In this document: positions 28,126 to 57,185 of the stretch, in pieces
How the letters are laid out: each line of letters opens with the position of its first letter
Numbering within the stretch: the stretch's first letter is position 1
From: Cristatella mucedo
Taxonomy: Eukaryota > Bryozoa > Phylactolaemata > Cristatellidae
Length of the DNA stretch: 64,000 nucleotides
Assembly: GCA_009760855.2 (NCBI GenBank)
Contig: WPIO01000060.1
Location: 441,001-505,000, forward strand
Direction: 5' to 3'
Notes under the pieces: model-generated
Told to the model about the DNA's origin: nothing
Seen by the model: the letters and a program-made list of their open reading frames with translations, nothing else
Databases searched by the model: none
Position numbers and translations under genes: made by a program

Positions 28126-28166
28126 AGCAGAGTAGCGGCCGCAACTACTTCGGCCGCTACTCTGCT
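28126..28166. repeat. Perfect 16-bp inverted repeat (hairpin)
   Basis: Arms 28126-28141 and 28151-28166 are perfect complements (AGCAGAGTAGCGGCCG) with a 9-nt loop. It is just after the minisatellite. Confidence 0.9.
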
Positions 28167-28306
28167 GGCTCGTGCAGTAAGAGGATTTTCTGAGCTGGCT
28201 GGCATACTAAAGTTGCGGCAGCACACGAAAAAATTTACTGTCAGCCAAAAAAACTCTGCTGATATGTACGCTGTTGATATGTATGCGTTTAGTGTGCTCT
28301 CGCCCC

Positions 28307-28590
28307 ACCACGGATACAGAGCAAAGTTCTTACGCTGACCCACAAGGCCCGCCACGGCTTGGCTCCTTCGTACCTAGCTGAACTGCTGCATCAGTTTCAG
28401 CCTGTTCGCGCCCTCAGGTCCTGTATGGACAATAAATTAGCTGTTCCTTTCCTCCGCTTAAAGACCGTTGGCGATAGAAGCTTTATCTCTGACTGTGGAG
28501 CTCGCTTCCACAATTCTTACGCAACGACAACTACTTTCCTGCTGCCAACTATGGCTCATCCTCTTCAGCGGCTGCTGCTGCTGTTCTGTT
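28307..28590 (+). mobile_element. LINE-B fragment, first of two in tandem
   Basis: Encodes the ARHGLAPSYLAELLHQFQP region, with breaks. Confidence 0.8.
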
Positions 28591-28644
28591 GATGGGCTCT
28601 TCAACCTGCTTGCATTGCAGAGGTTGCAGAGGACTTACCGCAAG

Positions 28645-29345
28645 GCCAAGGCCACGGCTTGGCTCCTTTGTACCAAGCTGAACTGCTGCACCAGTTTCAG
28701 CCTGTTCGCGCCCTCAGGTCCTGTGTGGACAAAATATTAGCTGTTCCATTACTCCGCTTAAAGACCGGTACGTCAGAAGCTTTAGCTCTGCAGGTCATAG
28801 ACTGGGGAACTCGCTTCCACAATTCTTACGCAACGACAACTACTCTCCTACTGTCGACTATGGCTGATTCTTTTCAGCGGTCCTGAGCTGCTACTTCCAT
28901 GCTACTCACTCCCTCAACTGCTCTCCTGACTCTGCTATGCTTCCCACTTTCTCTTTGTTGCGTGAGACGAAGTCTGTTGGCTACCGAATGCTTACCGAAA
29001 GCCGCTAAGGCTGTGAGTGCGCTATACAAAACTCTCCTGCGTAACACCCACATGGTCTTTATGACTTTGTGGGTCCCTGTGATTCGTCCTTCACGTGCCT
29101 ATGCGTGCTGACACTGTGCATGCTGCCACTAACCACATTTGCATGCTGACCCTGTGCATGTCACCCCTAACCATGTTATTCATTTTATTTGTTTTTCAAG
29201 CATGATTTTACTTACTATTTAAGAGCATTTCCCTTTGCAGCAAATGTAAAGCGCCTAGAAAGAGATTAAGTTCTCTGAGGGCGCTTTATCAAGTACATTA
29301 TTATTATTATTTGTGGAGTTACTGACGGAGATACATTACATTACA
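28645..29345 (+). mobile_element. LINE-B fragment, second of two, with LINE-A inside
   Basis: A second copy of the same 3' region. It is interrupted at 29073-29311 by a LINE-A 3' end and resumes with GTGGAGTTACTGACGGAGAT and the ACATTACATTACA tail. Confidence 0.85.
29073..29311 (+). mobile_element. Short LINE-A insertion with target-site duplication
   Basis: A 5'-truncated LINE-A (GTCCCTGTGATTCGTCC to the ATT tail). It is flanked by TTTGTGG at 29066-29072 and 29310-29316, the expected target-site duplication within LINE-B. Confidence 0.85.
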
Positions 29346-30068
29346 CGGTTGTGCTTTGTCCCGTTTGGCCCGCTGCCGCACATTTCATGAAGCCTGGATT
29401 CTATTGAAAAGGTCATCTACTGTTGTAGGCCGAACACCCCGCCTCAGCTGCTTGTCTATATCGCCCTGTTGTCGCGAATCGGGGTTCAGATCAGCCGACA
29501 GGCTGGGCCACTACATCAGCGCCACCCAGGCAATCGTCAGAAAGTACTTTACTGGCCTAGCAGTACGCTCAGGGTCGCTACAGTTCAGCCAAATACAACT
29601 ACCCCCAACCATAGTACCCCTCGGCGGTTCCTCGGAATGCCGGCTGAGCGCGGTCACCTACCCCCTATACTCTTTAAATACCTACACTAGTCATGGTTTT
29701 TGTATAGGCACTTTTCCATCTGTAATCTGGATTATTTGACATTGAAATCAACCATCCTCTGAAGTTTTAATGGCATGCAATTTCTTTCGCAAATCTCTAC
29801 GGACACTTTGGAGCGCTTACAAGCCTACGGATGGAACGCGAGTCACTGGTGCTTTTATCGGCATTGATGTTTCAGGGCGCTGCTTTGCCTGCTGACCACA
29901 TTGTATAAGCCTACTGCAGGTCGTAATTCCCATCCTTTTGCCTAGAAGTTGAGTGTAATGGGGCCAAAGGATGTACTTCCACGTGATCGCTTAAGGCAGC
30001 CTTAGGATTTGAACCACGGCCTGAGCGTATAGTACGCAAACAACACTGGCCAGTTTATGTATGCATGT
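29346..30068. other. Intergenic stretch
   Basis: No recognisable gene or repeat. The ORF at 29356-29739 has no domain. Confidence 0.5.
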
Positions 30069-30195
30069 ATGTATCTCCGTCTGTAACTCCAAAGCCACAA
30101 AGACTATGAGGGTGTTACGCAGGAGAGTTTTCTATAGCGCACTAATAGCCTAAGTGGCTTTCGGTACGCATTCGGTAAGCAACAGTCTACTCAGT
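30069..30195 (-). mobile_element. LINE-B 3' end
   Basis: ATGTATCTCCGTCTGTAACT and GTGTTACGCAGGAGAGTTTT are the reverse complement of the LINE-B end. Confidence 0.8.
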
Positions 30196-30625
30196 GCATT
30201 GAAAGCTCAATCTCGACCAGTAATTCGAATAACCCAGATGACATTTGGCGGGACATACTGAGCTGATAGCATCCGTTTGGTGCCGGAAGTTGAAGCTTGA
30301 GCCGGAAGTTGAAGCTTGAGTCAGTAAATTTAGCTCTGCGGCTAAGCGTGCGATGTACACTCATTGCAAAAGCGTAGGCGCGGCCGCCAAATATTAAAGT
30401 TCCGATTCTGGTAGACAAAAAAGGTTCCTGCAACATACTTGAATCATTCACAATATACTAAGTAAGCCTACCACGTAATATTTAAGGGTAAATGAAGACA
30501 GAAATGACTGAGAAGATTGGTCAAACGACTGAATAATTGTTTAGGGTACGTTTAAGTGATTATGTGTACAATTACCTAAGCTTTATAGCACGTGGAAAGA
30601 GTACATTATGCAATAAATCGAGGCA
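30196..30625. other. Intergenic stretch
   Basis: Nothing except a 19-bp tandem duplication at 30282-30320 (GCCGGAAGTTGAAGCTTGA twice). Confidence 0.6.
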
Positions 30626-30629
30626 TAAC

Positions 30630-31000
30630 GATAATATTAATAGTACATTTGCATAGCGCCCGCAGAGAATTTAATCTCTTTCTAGGTAATGTATCTCCGT
30701 CTATAACTCCACAAAGCGACAAAGACTATGTGGGCGTTACGCAGGAGAGTTTTCTATAGCGCACTCACAGCCTAAGCGGCTTTCGGTACGTATTCGGTAG
30801 CCAACAGACTTCCTCTCACGAAACAAAGAAAAAGTGGGAAGCATAGCAGAGTCGGGAGAGCAGTTGAGGTGGTGAGTAGCATGGAAGTAGCAGCTCAGGA
30901 CGGCTGGAAAGGATGTGCCATTAGTCGGCAGCGGGAGAGTAGTTGCCGTTTCGTAAGAACTATGAGAATACTTACACTGACATTGTCGACTGCTTAGCTG
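30630..31000 (-). mobile_element. LINE-A tail remnant and LINE-B 3' fragment
   Basis: 30630-30688 resembles a LINE-A 3' tail (AGAGAATTTAATCTCTTTCT). 30688-31000 is LINE-B 3' coding and UTR, reading SCYFHATHHLNCSPDSAMLP on the - strand. Confidence 0.8.
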
Positions 31001-31815
31001 TCTTGCGAGTTCCATGACGACGTTTCCATGACGACGCGTCTGCGTGTTTTTATCTATTCAAGGAAGCTCCCCATTCTTCGTATCGTAATGTCTACGTGGT
31101 AGCGTCTGCGAGAATAAAGCTGACGTTGCAACTTGGTGAACAAAATTCACTGCAAATGCATGTCACCAACTTTGTTCGGCTACAGCCATGTTGGGCTTGC
31201 TGAATAAGCGTGTCGTAAAAGCGAATGGATTGCACTTCTCATTCCGAATCGCAGTAGCTTAACTGTTCGCTGCGTTTTGATTGTCCGTCAGTGGGCATAT
31301 GATTATAAGAGGTTTGGACACCGGACACTATCGGTCTTACCCCATTCAGTCTAAATAATGAGCGACAGACAAGACTAGATTGCTGAGACGATGCCAGTCA
31401 TTAACCTGATAAGTTGAAATCGCTAGCGCGATGGTGCACGGAGCTCTGCTCCTTCTTACTTTGTGGGCATTAGTCACCATATGGTTTGAGATTGGTTCAG
31501 GTTTCTATTGAGCCAGGGCTGAAGCTAAAGGCTCTCGCCTGTCTCCAACCTTGAGCGGCCAAAGACCTGAATGCTCGAGGGTTCAGAAGTCGCATTAAAG
31601 CCCAGATCTTTGCTGCGACTGCTAGTGTGATAAAAATCAGAGAACAACGCAACTGCTGATAAATGCAGCATGTCCCTGCCATTGCTATGTAACTCCCGGT
31701 TGTGGGAGGGCCATTATACCGAAGGCGGCAGGTACCGATCACCGGTTACCGTCACGTACCGGCCGGTCCTGCATAAACGTCGTATCTACCGTACTCGTGC
31801 GTTCACACTCATGTA
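31001..31815. other. Intergenic stretch
   Basis: No gene or repeat recognised. Confidence 0.5.
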
Positions 31816-31819
31816 ATAA

Positions 31820-33500
31820 CAATGAGAATACATTTGTTTAGCACCATCGCCAAATTTAATCTCTTTCTAGGCACTTTCATTTTCTGCAAAGGAGGAAATA
31901 TTGGATGGTTAATGGCAGCATGCTTTGTGTTAACAAGTATGACATGGTTAGAGGTGACATGCACAGGGTCAGCATGAAAATAATTTAGCGGCAGCATGCA
32001 CAGTGTCAGCACATGTAAGCACACAAAGGACGAATCACGTGGACCCCCTTAATGCTGTTACAAATACACGCATTTTAGCTTTTTTTTAAATGTCAAGTCA
32101 GGGGATGCCGTGACTTCAGTCGGGAGTGAGTTCCAGGCTCTGGGAGCATACGAACTAAAGGCGGGTCTCCAAAAGATTTGAGGTTCGAATGAGGTATAGG
32201 TAAAAGATTCGATTCCGAAAAGCGAGTGCTACGATACTTAGCCTGGTGGGGGAGTAAATCTGATTGGTAGGCTGGAGCCAAAGAATGAAGGGACCTAAAA
32301 GTGAATGGCAGAACCTTGAAGTCGATGCGTTTCATGACTGGGAGCCAGTGCAGGTCGGCGAGAAGTGATGTGATGTGGCAACTGATTGCACAGGCCGATA
32401 GATCAGCAAGCACTAAGTTGCATAAGTCAAGACGTGATGTCACAAATTTAGACGTGGCATCTCTGTCTAAATAGCCCAAATTTTAGCAATATTATGCAGC
32501 TGAAAGTAGGCAGACTTGACTGTGAAGCTGATGTGGTCGTCTAATGAAAGGTCGCTGACCTTTCATTTTGGAACATGACGCCTAGATTTCATGCAGATTC
32601 AACAGGAGATATGCTGGCAGGGCCTATTGTAAGCGTTAACCTTTCAAATTTCCGAATCACACCTTGGTTTGCCCATAGCAAGTAAGTTGGTCGCATGGTC
32701 ATTCAATTTGAGAAAGTTTGCCGCCTTCCAAGTGCTGATGTCGGCAGTACATGTGGCAAGGGAGTTTAGAGAATTTAACATACTGGAGGGCTAGGAGGGA
32801 TCAAAGCAAATATACAACTGAGTGTCATCTGCAAGGAAGTGAAAACCTATTTGTGCTTGGCAATCGCATCGGCAAGAGGAAGAGTATAACCCGTGAAAAG
32901 AACGGGACCAAGCATAGAGCCCTGAGGTACCCATACTTCAGTGGTTTCTCGGATGATATTTGTTCGTTCACTTCAATACTCTTTAGCATCCCACTATGAT
33001 ATGACCTGAACCATTGCAGGGCAGTGCCAGTGATGCCCAGGCGAGATGAGAGGCGCTCGAGTAGGACTTGGTGATCGATAGTATCAAAAGCTGCCGAAAG
33101 ATCGAGAAAAACAAGCAGAGAGACTCTACCTAAGTCTGCATTCCTAAGAAGGTCGGTATACAGCTGAAGCAATGCTGACTTGATGGGATTAGCTCTAAAA
33201 CCAGACTGGAACCCACTAGCTAAGTTTGAAGTTTCAGTAGATTAGCTCAGCTGATTTGGCCACGACTCGTTCCAGTGTTTTCGATAAAAACGGTAGAAGG
33301 AAGACTCGGCTGAAGTTGCCCAAGTTCTCATCGTCTAGTGTCGCTTTCTTGAGTAGTGGCCTGACTACATCCTTTTTGAGAGGTGCTGGGACACAACCTG
33401 AGGCTAATGACACATTTATGATGCTAGTTATGCACGGTAGCAGCAGATGTGTGCATCGGAGAAGCAAGTCAGTGGGAAGAGGGTCTAGAGGAGCCGTCTT
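31820..33500 (-). mobile_element. LINE-A, long decayed copy
   Basis: Reverse strand from the 3' UTR to the RT fingers. 33172-32825 reads [34 protein letters not shown] and [18 protein letters not shown]; 33467-33234 reads LLPCITSIINVSLASGCVPA and [14 protein letters not shown]. It is 5' truncated and broken by frameshifts. Confidence 0.9.
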
Positions 33501-34105
33501 CTTTGATTATGGCACTACCAACATAGCGGCAGCAGCGGTGTTCGGTGACTAACACGCTCTTCTGTTAGTAAGAAATTCTACGAAGAAGTCATCTTAAGTA
33601 GTAATAGTAACCTGCGTCTAAAAATCCTCAGTAGTATTTTATGCTAGAACCCACGGAGAGGGTGAAGCCGAGCGTCGACATCTACCGCAGGTAACCGATA
33701 GGTTTATTTTATAATTCTGGCCGATCGTGGCCCTAACTTAAAGCGTGGATAATGGAAATGCGGTGTGCCGGATCAGCCAAATTATGACTGCCGAAATAAT
33801 ATTCGCCGTATCTGAATTATAATGGATAAGAATCGGTCATGTTGCAGTCTACGGTTAGGAGGGGTAAAAGCCGGAAGTCAAATAGCGGCCTGCCTGGTTA
33901 CCCTCATAACCTCGAAGATGTTAGTTGAGGGATTCTTTGGGCGCATGCTGTTGTACGCTATGGCTGATTCTGGACACCAGTACTCCACAATCGCTGTCAA
34001 ATTAACTTATTCGCTGTGCGGATATGAATTTATTATCTTTAGGCATCGGTGCTCTGCGACGCTGCCTGGTTCCGCTATTGTTGGCTGCACCTGGATGAAT
34101 ATTAC
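33501..34105. other. Intergenic stretch
   Basis: Nothing recognised. Confidence 0.5.
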
Positions 34106-34109
34106 TATG

Positions 34110-34580
34110 GTAATATTACATAAAGTTCTTACGCTGACCCACAAGGCCTTCCACGACTTGGCTCCTTCGTACCTAGCTGAACTGCTGCATCAGTTTCAGC
34201 CTGTTCGCGCCCTCAGGTCCTTCCTCTGCTTAAACACCGTTGGCGACAGAAGCTTTAGCTCTGCAGGTCTTAGACTGTGGAACTTGCTTCCACAATTCTT
34301 ACGCAACGACAACTACTCTCCTACTGCCGACTATGGCACATCCTTTTCAGCGGTCCTGAGCTGCTACTTCTATGCTACTCACTACCTCAACTGCTCTCCT
34401 GACTCTGCTATGCTTCCCACTTTTTCTTTGTTTCGTGAGACGAAGTCTGTTGGCTACCGAATGCGTACCGAAAGCCGCTTAGGCTGTGAGTGCGCTATAG
34501 AAAACTCTCCTGCGTAACACCCGCATGGTCTTTGTGACTTTGTGGAGTTACAGACGGAGACACATTACACTACATAGTAA
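34110..34580 (+). mobile_element. LINE-B 3' fragment
   Basis: Frame reads YLAELLHQFQPVRALRSFLC, NTVGDRSFSSAGLRLWN and SCYFYATHYLNCSPDSA, then GACGGAGACACATTACACTA. Confidence 0.88.
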
Positions 34581-35250
34581 TATTACTGCGGCAGTATTGG
34601 CATACCTGGATGCACTGCCGCAGCAAATTAAAATTACTAGTCTTGGTTTAAAGGTTCTAGGCTTGACCGGTATTTGTCCCACATCGGCTTTTTGCATTTG
34701 TTTGCTATTTGTCTCACATCGGCCGGACTAGTGCCGTTGCGAGCGCTGTGTTTACGGCCTACTTCTGTCCGGACGTGGAAGCCGCTACATTCCGGTTGTA
34801 ACTGTAAGATATGGGCGGTGAGAAAGCATTAAATGAGGCACTAGGCGCGTACCGATTTGCTTGCTTTTGTATATTCAAAAAATTGCGCTTATACAATGCT
34901 TGTATTAATTTTTACGGTATTGCTTTCAACAACTAACACCATTAGGCGTTGCTGCTGCCGCGACTCTAGCAGTCACACTGAGGATGCGATGCGTGATGCG
35001 ATGCGCGTCAGTTTCTTTAGCTGCTTAAGAGTTCTCGGCCTCCGACAACTCAAGCCCCGTTGGCACGTCTCAGCACGCCTGACAAAAGCCAGCGTTGTTC
35101 GGCTGGTGGGCGATGATGGAGTTGAACATCCGTAAACCATAAGAACGTCATAGCAAGCAAATATCTGGGTGTCGTGGAGTGCAATACAGAATGGGAAGTA
35201 CGAAGTATCGCTAAGGGAACGGCAGTTTCAGCTCGTACTGTTTCCACGAT
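34581..35250. other. Intergenic stretch
   Basis: Nothing recognised. Confidence 0.5.
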
Positions 35251-35277
35251 CTCTCTCTCTCTCTCTCTCTCTCTCTC
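35251..35277. repeat. (CT)n microsatellite
   Basis: CT dinucleotides over about 27 bp. The flanks GTACTGTT and AACAGTAC are complementary, giving a weak inverted repeat. Confidence 0.85.
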
Positions 35278-35354
35278 GCGAGATAGTGAATCAACAGTAC
35301 CATTCTTTCTCTGAAATAAAGACTTTTGGCGACTAAAGTCGGCGAAAGAAACTC

Positions 35355-35590
35355 GTGTCTGCAGGTTCTAGACTGACTTACAAAATTCTTCCGCAATCGA
35401 ATCTTCTAGCGCGCATGCGCTGCTACTTCTACGCTACTCACTGTCTCGACCGCCCTCCCGACTAACCCACGCTGCTCACTTTCTCTGTGCTGGTTGAGGC
35501 GACGCCTGTTGGCACAGGCGAGCGAAAACCGCTCAGGCTCTGCGTGTCTTATATTAGCACTCACTTAATTTCCGGGGTTCTGTTGAGTTG
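35355..35590 (+). mobile_element. Highly degenerate LINE-B fragment
   Basis: GCTACTTCTACGCTACTCAC, CTCACTTTCTCTG and TTCTAGACTG echo the LINE-B 3' coding region. Confidence 0.5.
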
Positions 35591-36119
35591 CCGGCGGAGA
35601 TACTCGAGCAGCACTCGGTGGGCCTCCCGGCCAGCTGGAGTCCAGCCCGTCACGGGCTCGTCACGCTTTCGCGAATGGTGGACGAGGTTTTCTGCCAGCA
35701 AGAGGTGTAGTATGAGATGACCTTGAGACAATGCCGGATTCGTGAGGGTCCGCGGGCTCGTTTGGACAGTCTCAGGCTTGCCTCAACGGAGCGTGTGCGC
35801 ATGTAGGTAGCCCAGACCTGGTTAACTCCAAAACGAGGCTCAGGTCACGAGTCGACGCCATCATTATCTAGGCGTAGACCTGCGGCCGCCCTTGACGTTG
35901 CCAGCACAACTGGTCTACGGCGGGCCTCCCGTGAGTGGCGACTGAAGTACAGTGCATCTGCGCCTTGGAGTTCAAGAGTAAGTGCGACGTCATCTCTAAA
36001 GACCGGCCGCGGGGGCATCGCTGTCGTGTCTCCACGGAGGTCGCTGCTCGGCTTTTAGTCTACAATGTTAATCCGTAGGCCCCGTCGTTAACTTTGCCAT
36101 AGCCCCCCCCCCCTTGCTG

Positions 36120-37421
36120 TCTAGCATGTAAGGCCCCCCGCGCGCCACAGCTTCGCTGGCTGGCGGAAAACGGCTGCGTTCTCGCGCGGCTGGGTTAATC
36201 TCGTATGGGCTCGTCTAAATTTCTCCACGCTCATTCCTGCCAGCAGGCGACGGCGGTTGCCGCTAGCACAGTTGGCGGTGGCAGTTGCCGCGTCTCGGGC
36301 GCCGGGTCGGTTGCCGCGCCGTGCACCGAATCGTGGCCGTCGTGGCGTCGATGGTGGTTCCGGCATTCGCTGGGCTAGCCGGCCGTTGCTGCGTACACCT
36401 CCGCGTGCTCGGTCTGATAGCCACGCCGCATTTCGAGAGCTGACGACGTCATGGGATGGTGGGGGGTGGCAGCTCGGACGTCGACCTCGATGTCAGCTGG
36501 TCTGGCTCTTTTTTAAGTCGGTCCTGCTTCTGATTGCCACTGCCGCCGGCGGCGGCAGAATGGGCGGCGGTGACGGCCCAGCCCCTGGCGTCTGCAGCCC
36601 AGTCGAGCATATCCGTCGTGAAAAGCGCTTTCGATCGGCATTTTCTTTCGGATGCGGACCACCTTCGGTTTGCATCGCCACCCGTGCAGCCGCTTGCAGC
36701 CTGGCTTCGTGCTCGCGACAGCAGCAGCTAGCTAGCTAGCTGTGTGCGGCGTCGTCGGGAGCTATCAGTGTGCCAGCCGATTGGCACAGCCGTGGTTGGC
36801 GTCTTGCGGCCCCTCCGAAGCCGCCAGCGTTTTCGCGAGATGACAGCCCAGTGGGCTGTTGATAGGTGTGTGAAAAGATCCAGAAGCCGCCGCCCTGAGC
36901 CGCTCTTACTACTTCGTCGCTCCAACATTTCGACTTGGGCTCTCCTGTTCAGCTGCCTTGCGAGGCAACCCGTCTGGGTGCCTGCTGGCTCTGTGCAGGA
37001 GGCCGCCACCGTGCCGTGTTCAGGCTTTAGGGAGTAACTCCTAAGTACCTCCTCAGCAGCAGCGGCTCCTTGTTTATGTTGCTCCCGGGTGAGCCTTATC
37101 TTGGCCGGCTTTTTTGCGTTCGTGCCTTCTGCGCATCCGAGGAGGAGCTCCGAGATGGCCCGCCGAGAATGGCCCGCCGGGCACGTAGGCCTACGAGAGA
37201 GCCCGGTCCGCCGCCACCGCTCGCCCTGTCTACCTGTCGTCTCTGTCGTCAGCCTGGTTAGAACGCCTGCCGTTGGAGTTGCCTGCCCATCGGGTGGCAC
37301 TGCTGCTGCTGCTAGCCTACCGCCGCTCCTCGTCGGCTCCTGCGCGAGTCGTCTGCTTGCGTCGTCATCCTGCTCGCTTGCTTGCTTGTGCCTGCAGGCA
37401 GCGACTCACCACCTTCAGACC
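36120..37421 (+). promoter_or_regulatory. GC- and CpG-rich probable promoter and 5' UTR of Rab7
   Basis: This 1.3 kb is much richer in G+C and CpG than the intergenic DNA to its left and has no LINE or SINE matches. It leads directly to the Rab7 start codon at 37422. A good acceptor (GTGCCTGCAG, ending 37396) lies 25 nt before the ATG, so a 5' UTR intron is likely. No TATA box was recognised. The antisense and sense ORFs here look like by-products of GC-rich DNA. Confidence 0.5.
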
Positions 37422-45877
<8,456 letters not shown>

Positions 45878-46094
45878 TCGCCACGCGCCGTGCAGGCACA
45901 CGACGCGCGGCAGTTCGCGCCCTACCGACGACTTTATTGCCGTCAATTTGACTTTTTTCGAGTGCGAACAAAACCCGAGCCTTTGAAAGCACCCCGAGGT
46001 GACGTCTGCTGGTTGGACTACTACTGATAAATAACACGTGTGTCTGTGCTCCGTGCACGTGCTTGCTGCTCTAGAGTCCGCTGTGCTGCGTATA

Positions 46095-46100
46095 TTTATT
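46095..46100 (-). terminator. Probable poly(A) signal of OTUD5
   Basis: TTTATT on the + strand reads AATAAA on the - strand, about 475 nt past the OTUD5 stop. I saw no other AATAAA between that stop and this point. It lies 6 bp from the Rab7 signal on the other strand, so the two mRNAs would overlap tail to tail. Confidence 0.5.
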
Positions 46101-46106
46101 CTAATC

Positions 46107-46112
46107 AATAAA
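46107..46112 (+). terminator. Poly(A) signal of Rab7
   Basis: AATAAA about 230 nt after the Rab7 stop codon. Confidence 0.7.
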
Positions 46113-46574
46113 CTCGGCCCACTATTAACTACCTCGGCTCATTCCTGCAGCATAGTCTTGTCTCTCCTTCGTCACTCTTCCTCGGCTCTCTCTCCCCTAC
46201 AGTGTATCTATCTCTCACTCCTCTCACTTGTTCTGTGAGGCAAAGCTTGCTGCGCTCCTGGTCATAGACAGCTGTGATTGGAATTATCGAATTTGCACAA
46301 AAAACCACCTGCGTGAGGAGCTGCACGCGCGAGCGATCGGCCGAGCCTGACCACTGCAGGCCGGATGTCGTCGTGTCTGGCGCCATGCTGCTTCGAGCAC
46401 GTTTGCGCTTGCCACCACCTCTCGCGCTTCTGGATTGTGGTCAGGCCTGCACGCGACAGCCCCGTGACGACCTCTTGCTGGTGGCAACTGCCGAGTGTGT
46501 CGCCAGCGAATGCAAAAAGAGTGTTCCGCCGTGCGCGGACAGAGTACGCGTGACTTGCTGCAAGCCATCGCTTT

Positions 46575-55390
<8,816 letters not shown>

Positions 55391-55522
55391 CTACAGCGGC
55401 ACGTGAGGCAAGGTCTGTGAGCTCGGGGTGGGCACAGGCTCGAGGTGGCGGCGGCAGCAGCAGCAACAGTGGGGGCAGAGCCGACAAGAGCTACAGAGAA
55501 ATACCGCCGGGATGACTCGAGC

Positions 55523-55546
55523 GGGGGGGGGGGGGGGGGGGGGGGG
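55523..55546. repeat. G24 homopolymer
   Basis: Uninterrupted run of 24 G, 130 bp upstream of the OTUD5 catalytic exon. Confidence 0.95.
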
Positions 55547-55805
55547 TGAGCTTGCAGCACATCTCAACTTGCACTGCATGGACAAAACGGGATTGAAAAA
55601 GACATGCTGAGTCAGCGCTAATAGATAGTAGTGACTTACTTCTGGACTAACTGAAGGATGTCTCAAATGAAAGACATGGTTTGAAGATTGATTACATTGC
55701 CCAATCGACACGCGCGTGCTTGTAGGTCACTTGCCAACAGGCCTACCGGATTGGCTTTCAAAAAAGGTCACTCACTCTCCCTCTCTCTCTCTCACGCACA
55801 CACAC

Positions 55806-56135
55806 GGGGCCTGCCAGAGCTTAGTTTCACCGTATCAAGCTGAACTGCCACAGCAGTACTAATTTCCTTGAGCCTTCAGATGCTCTCAAGACAATGTGTT
55901 AGCTATCTTAAGCGTTCATGAAATGGCTGACCCCCACCATGCGCTTCTGCTCTGCCGGCCAGTGCCACACCATTAAACTCACAACCACAATTTTTGACAG
56001 CTTTGACGACGCTTCACTCCAGGTGCCGGTTCTCCTGTTTCTTCTTCCTGTTCGTCCATTCCTGCTACATCTACTTTGTCGACTTCTCCTGCGGCACCTG
56101 CACGCTGCTCACTTTCCCTGGCTGCACGAGATCTT
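55806..56135 (+). mobile_element. Degenerate LINE-B fragment
   Basis: GGGGCCTGCCAGAGCTTAGT, TATCAAGCTGAACTGC and ACAATGTGTTAGCTAT echo the LINE-B HGLAP.YLAELL..NKLAV region. Confidence 0.55.
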
Positions 56136-56575
56136 CCGTGAACATGCACAGCCAGTGGCCAAGAGCATAGAAGCCACTAAAGCAGCTGTTCTCAACCAGT
56201 GCACTAAAGCTTCCAGCAGAGCTGCTGCAGACGTGCCAGAGGAGCTGCTGAGATCGCCATTTCGGCTTGGCATTAGCATACCCAGGATCCGACCAAAAAC
56301 AAAAATTCGACCTTGCCCGAGCAACCAATCGTAGGGGGCATCGTTCAAGGGAGCAGCCTAGCCCAGCAAGGTAGACTTGCAATCACAAACATTTAGGCCG
56401 CTAGCAGACATAGCTTTAAAATGTGAGCAAATGCACATGGGTTGACCTATGTTTTTTCTCTTCAAAATCGCACTCAATGCATCTCGTACAGATTAATTTA
56501 GCTGACTTGGTGCAGCTGTCTCTTAGCACCAGATCAACAAAGATCATGTCCAAATAACTAGTAACGATAATAAAA
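56136..56575. other. Stretch upstream of the OTUD5 exons seen
   Basis: No repeat or exon recognised. The open frame 55918-56334 (+) overlaps LINE-B debris and has no domain. Confidence 0.45.
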
Positions 56576-56579
56576 AAAT

Positions 56580-57185
56580 GCATAACACCTTGTATAGCAC
56601 CCCAAGAGAGAAAAACATATTTTTGGCACTTTACAATTGCAGGAAACATGTCAATTGGTTAGTGACAACGTGCGCAGTGGCAGCCTATATAAGTACTTAA
56701 AAGACAATCCACAACGACGAAGCAAATCCTGAAAGGATTGGTAAGCTTTCCAATATCCGGGTCACACTAGCCTATAACAAGTTAAGTAGGTTGTATTCAA
56801 GTTTGCTGCCATCCATGTGCAGATATCAGCATTATTGCAATAAGAAAGTTGATAGTCGGACATGCTGGGGGTCTGGGAGGTATCTTAGCATAGACACAGC
56901 CGCGTATCATCGGCATAGAAGTGAAAGCCTAGATTGTGCTTTGCAATCATATCAGTAAGAGGGAGAGTATAAATTGTGAAAAGAAGTGGACCAAGGAAGC
57001 CCCGAGGTACACTGAGCTTTAGTGATTTCGAATAAACTTACCCGCTTAGATCAATATTCTGAAGTCTCCTACTGAGATGGGATCTAAACCCTTGCAGTGC
57101 AGTGCAGTGCTAGCGATGCCCAGGCAAGATGAGAGGCGCTCGAGAAGGACTTGGTGATCAATAGTATCAAAGCCTTGCATAATAA
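56580..57185 (-). mobile_element. LINE-A copy, decayed
   Basis: Reverse strand: tail AGCACCCCAAGAGAGAAAAA, the YADD region near 56915, and RT motifs to TGGTGATCAATAGTATCAAA near 57160. Confidence 0.75.

Larger units (their letters stand above)
45878..46135 (+). other. Rab7 3' UTR
   Basis: Short, unique sequence between the Rab7 stop and the region just past the AATAAA at 46107. The end is inferred. Confidence 0.6.

Noticed and set aside
36257-37300. ORFs in the GC-rich region before Rab7
   Set aside because: No domains and no splice or homology support; stop-poor because of high GC in a probable promoter/5' UTR.
55918-56334. 138-codon + strand ORF as a gene
   Set aside because: Overlaps degenerate LINE-B and has no recognisable domain or splice context.
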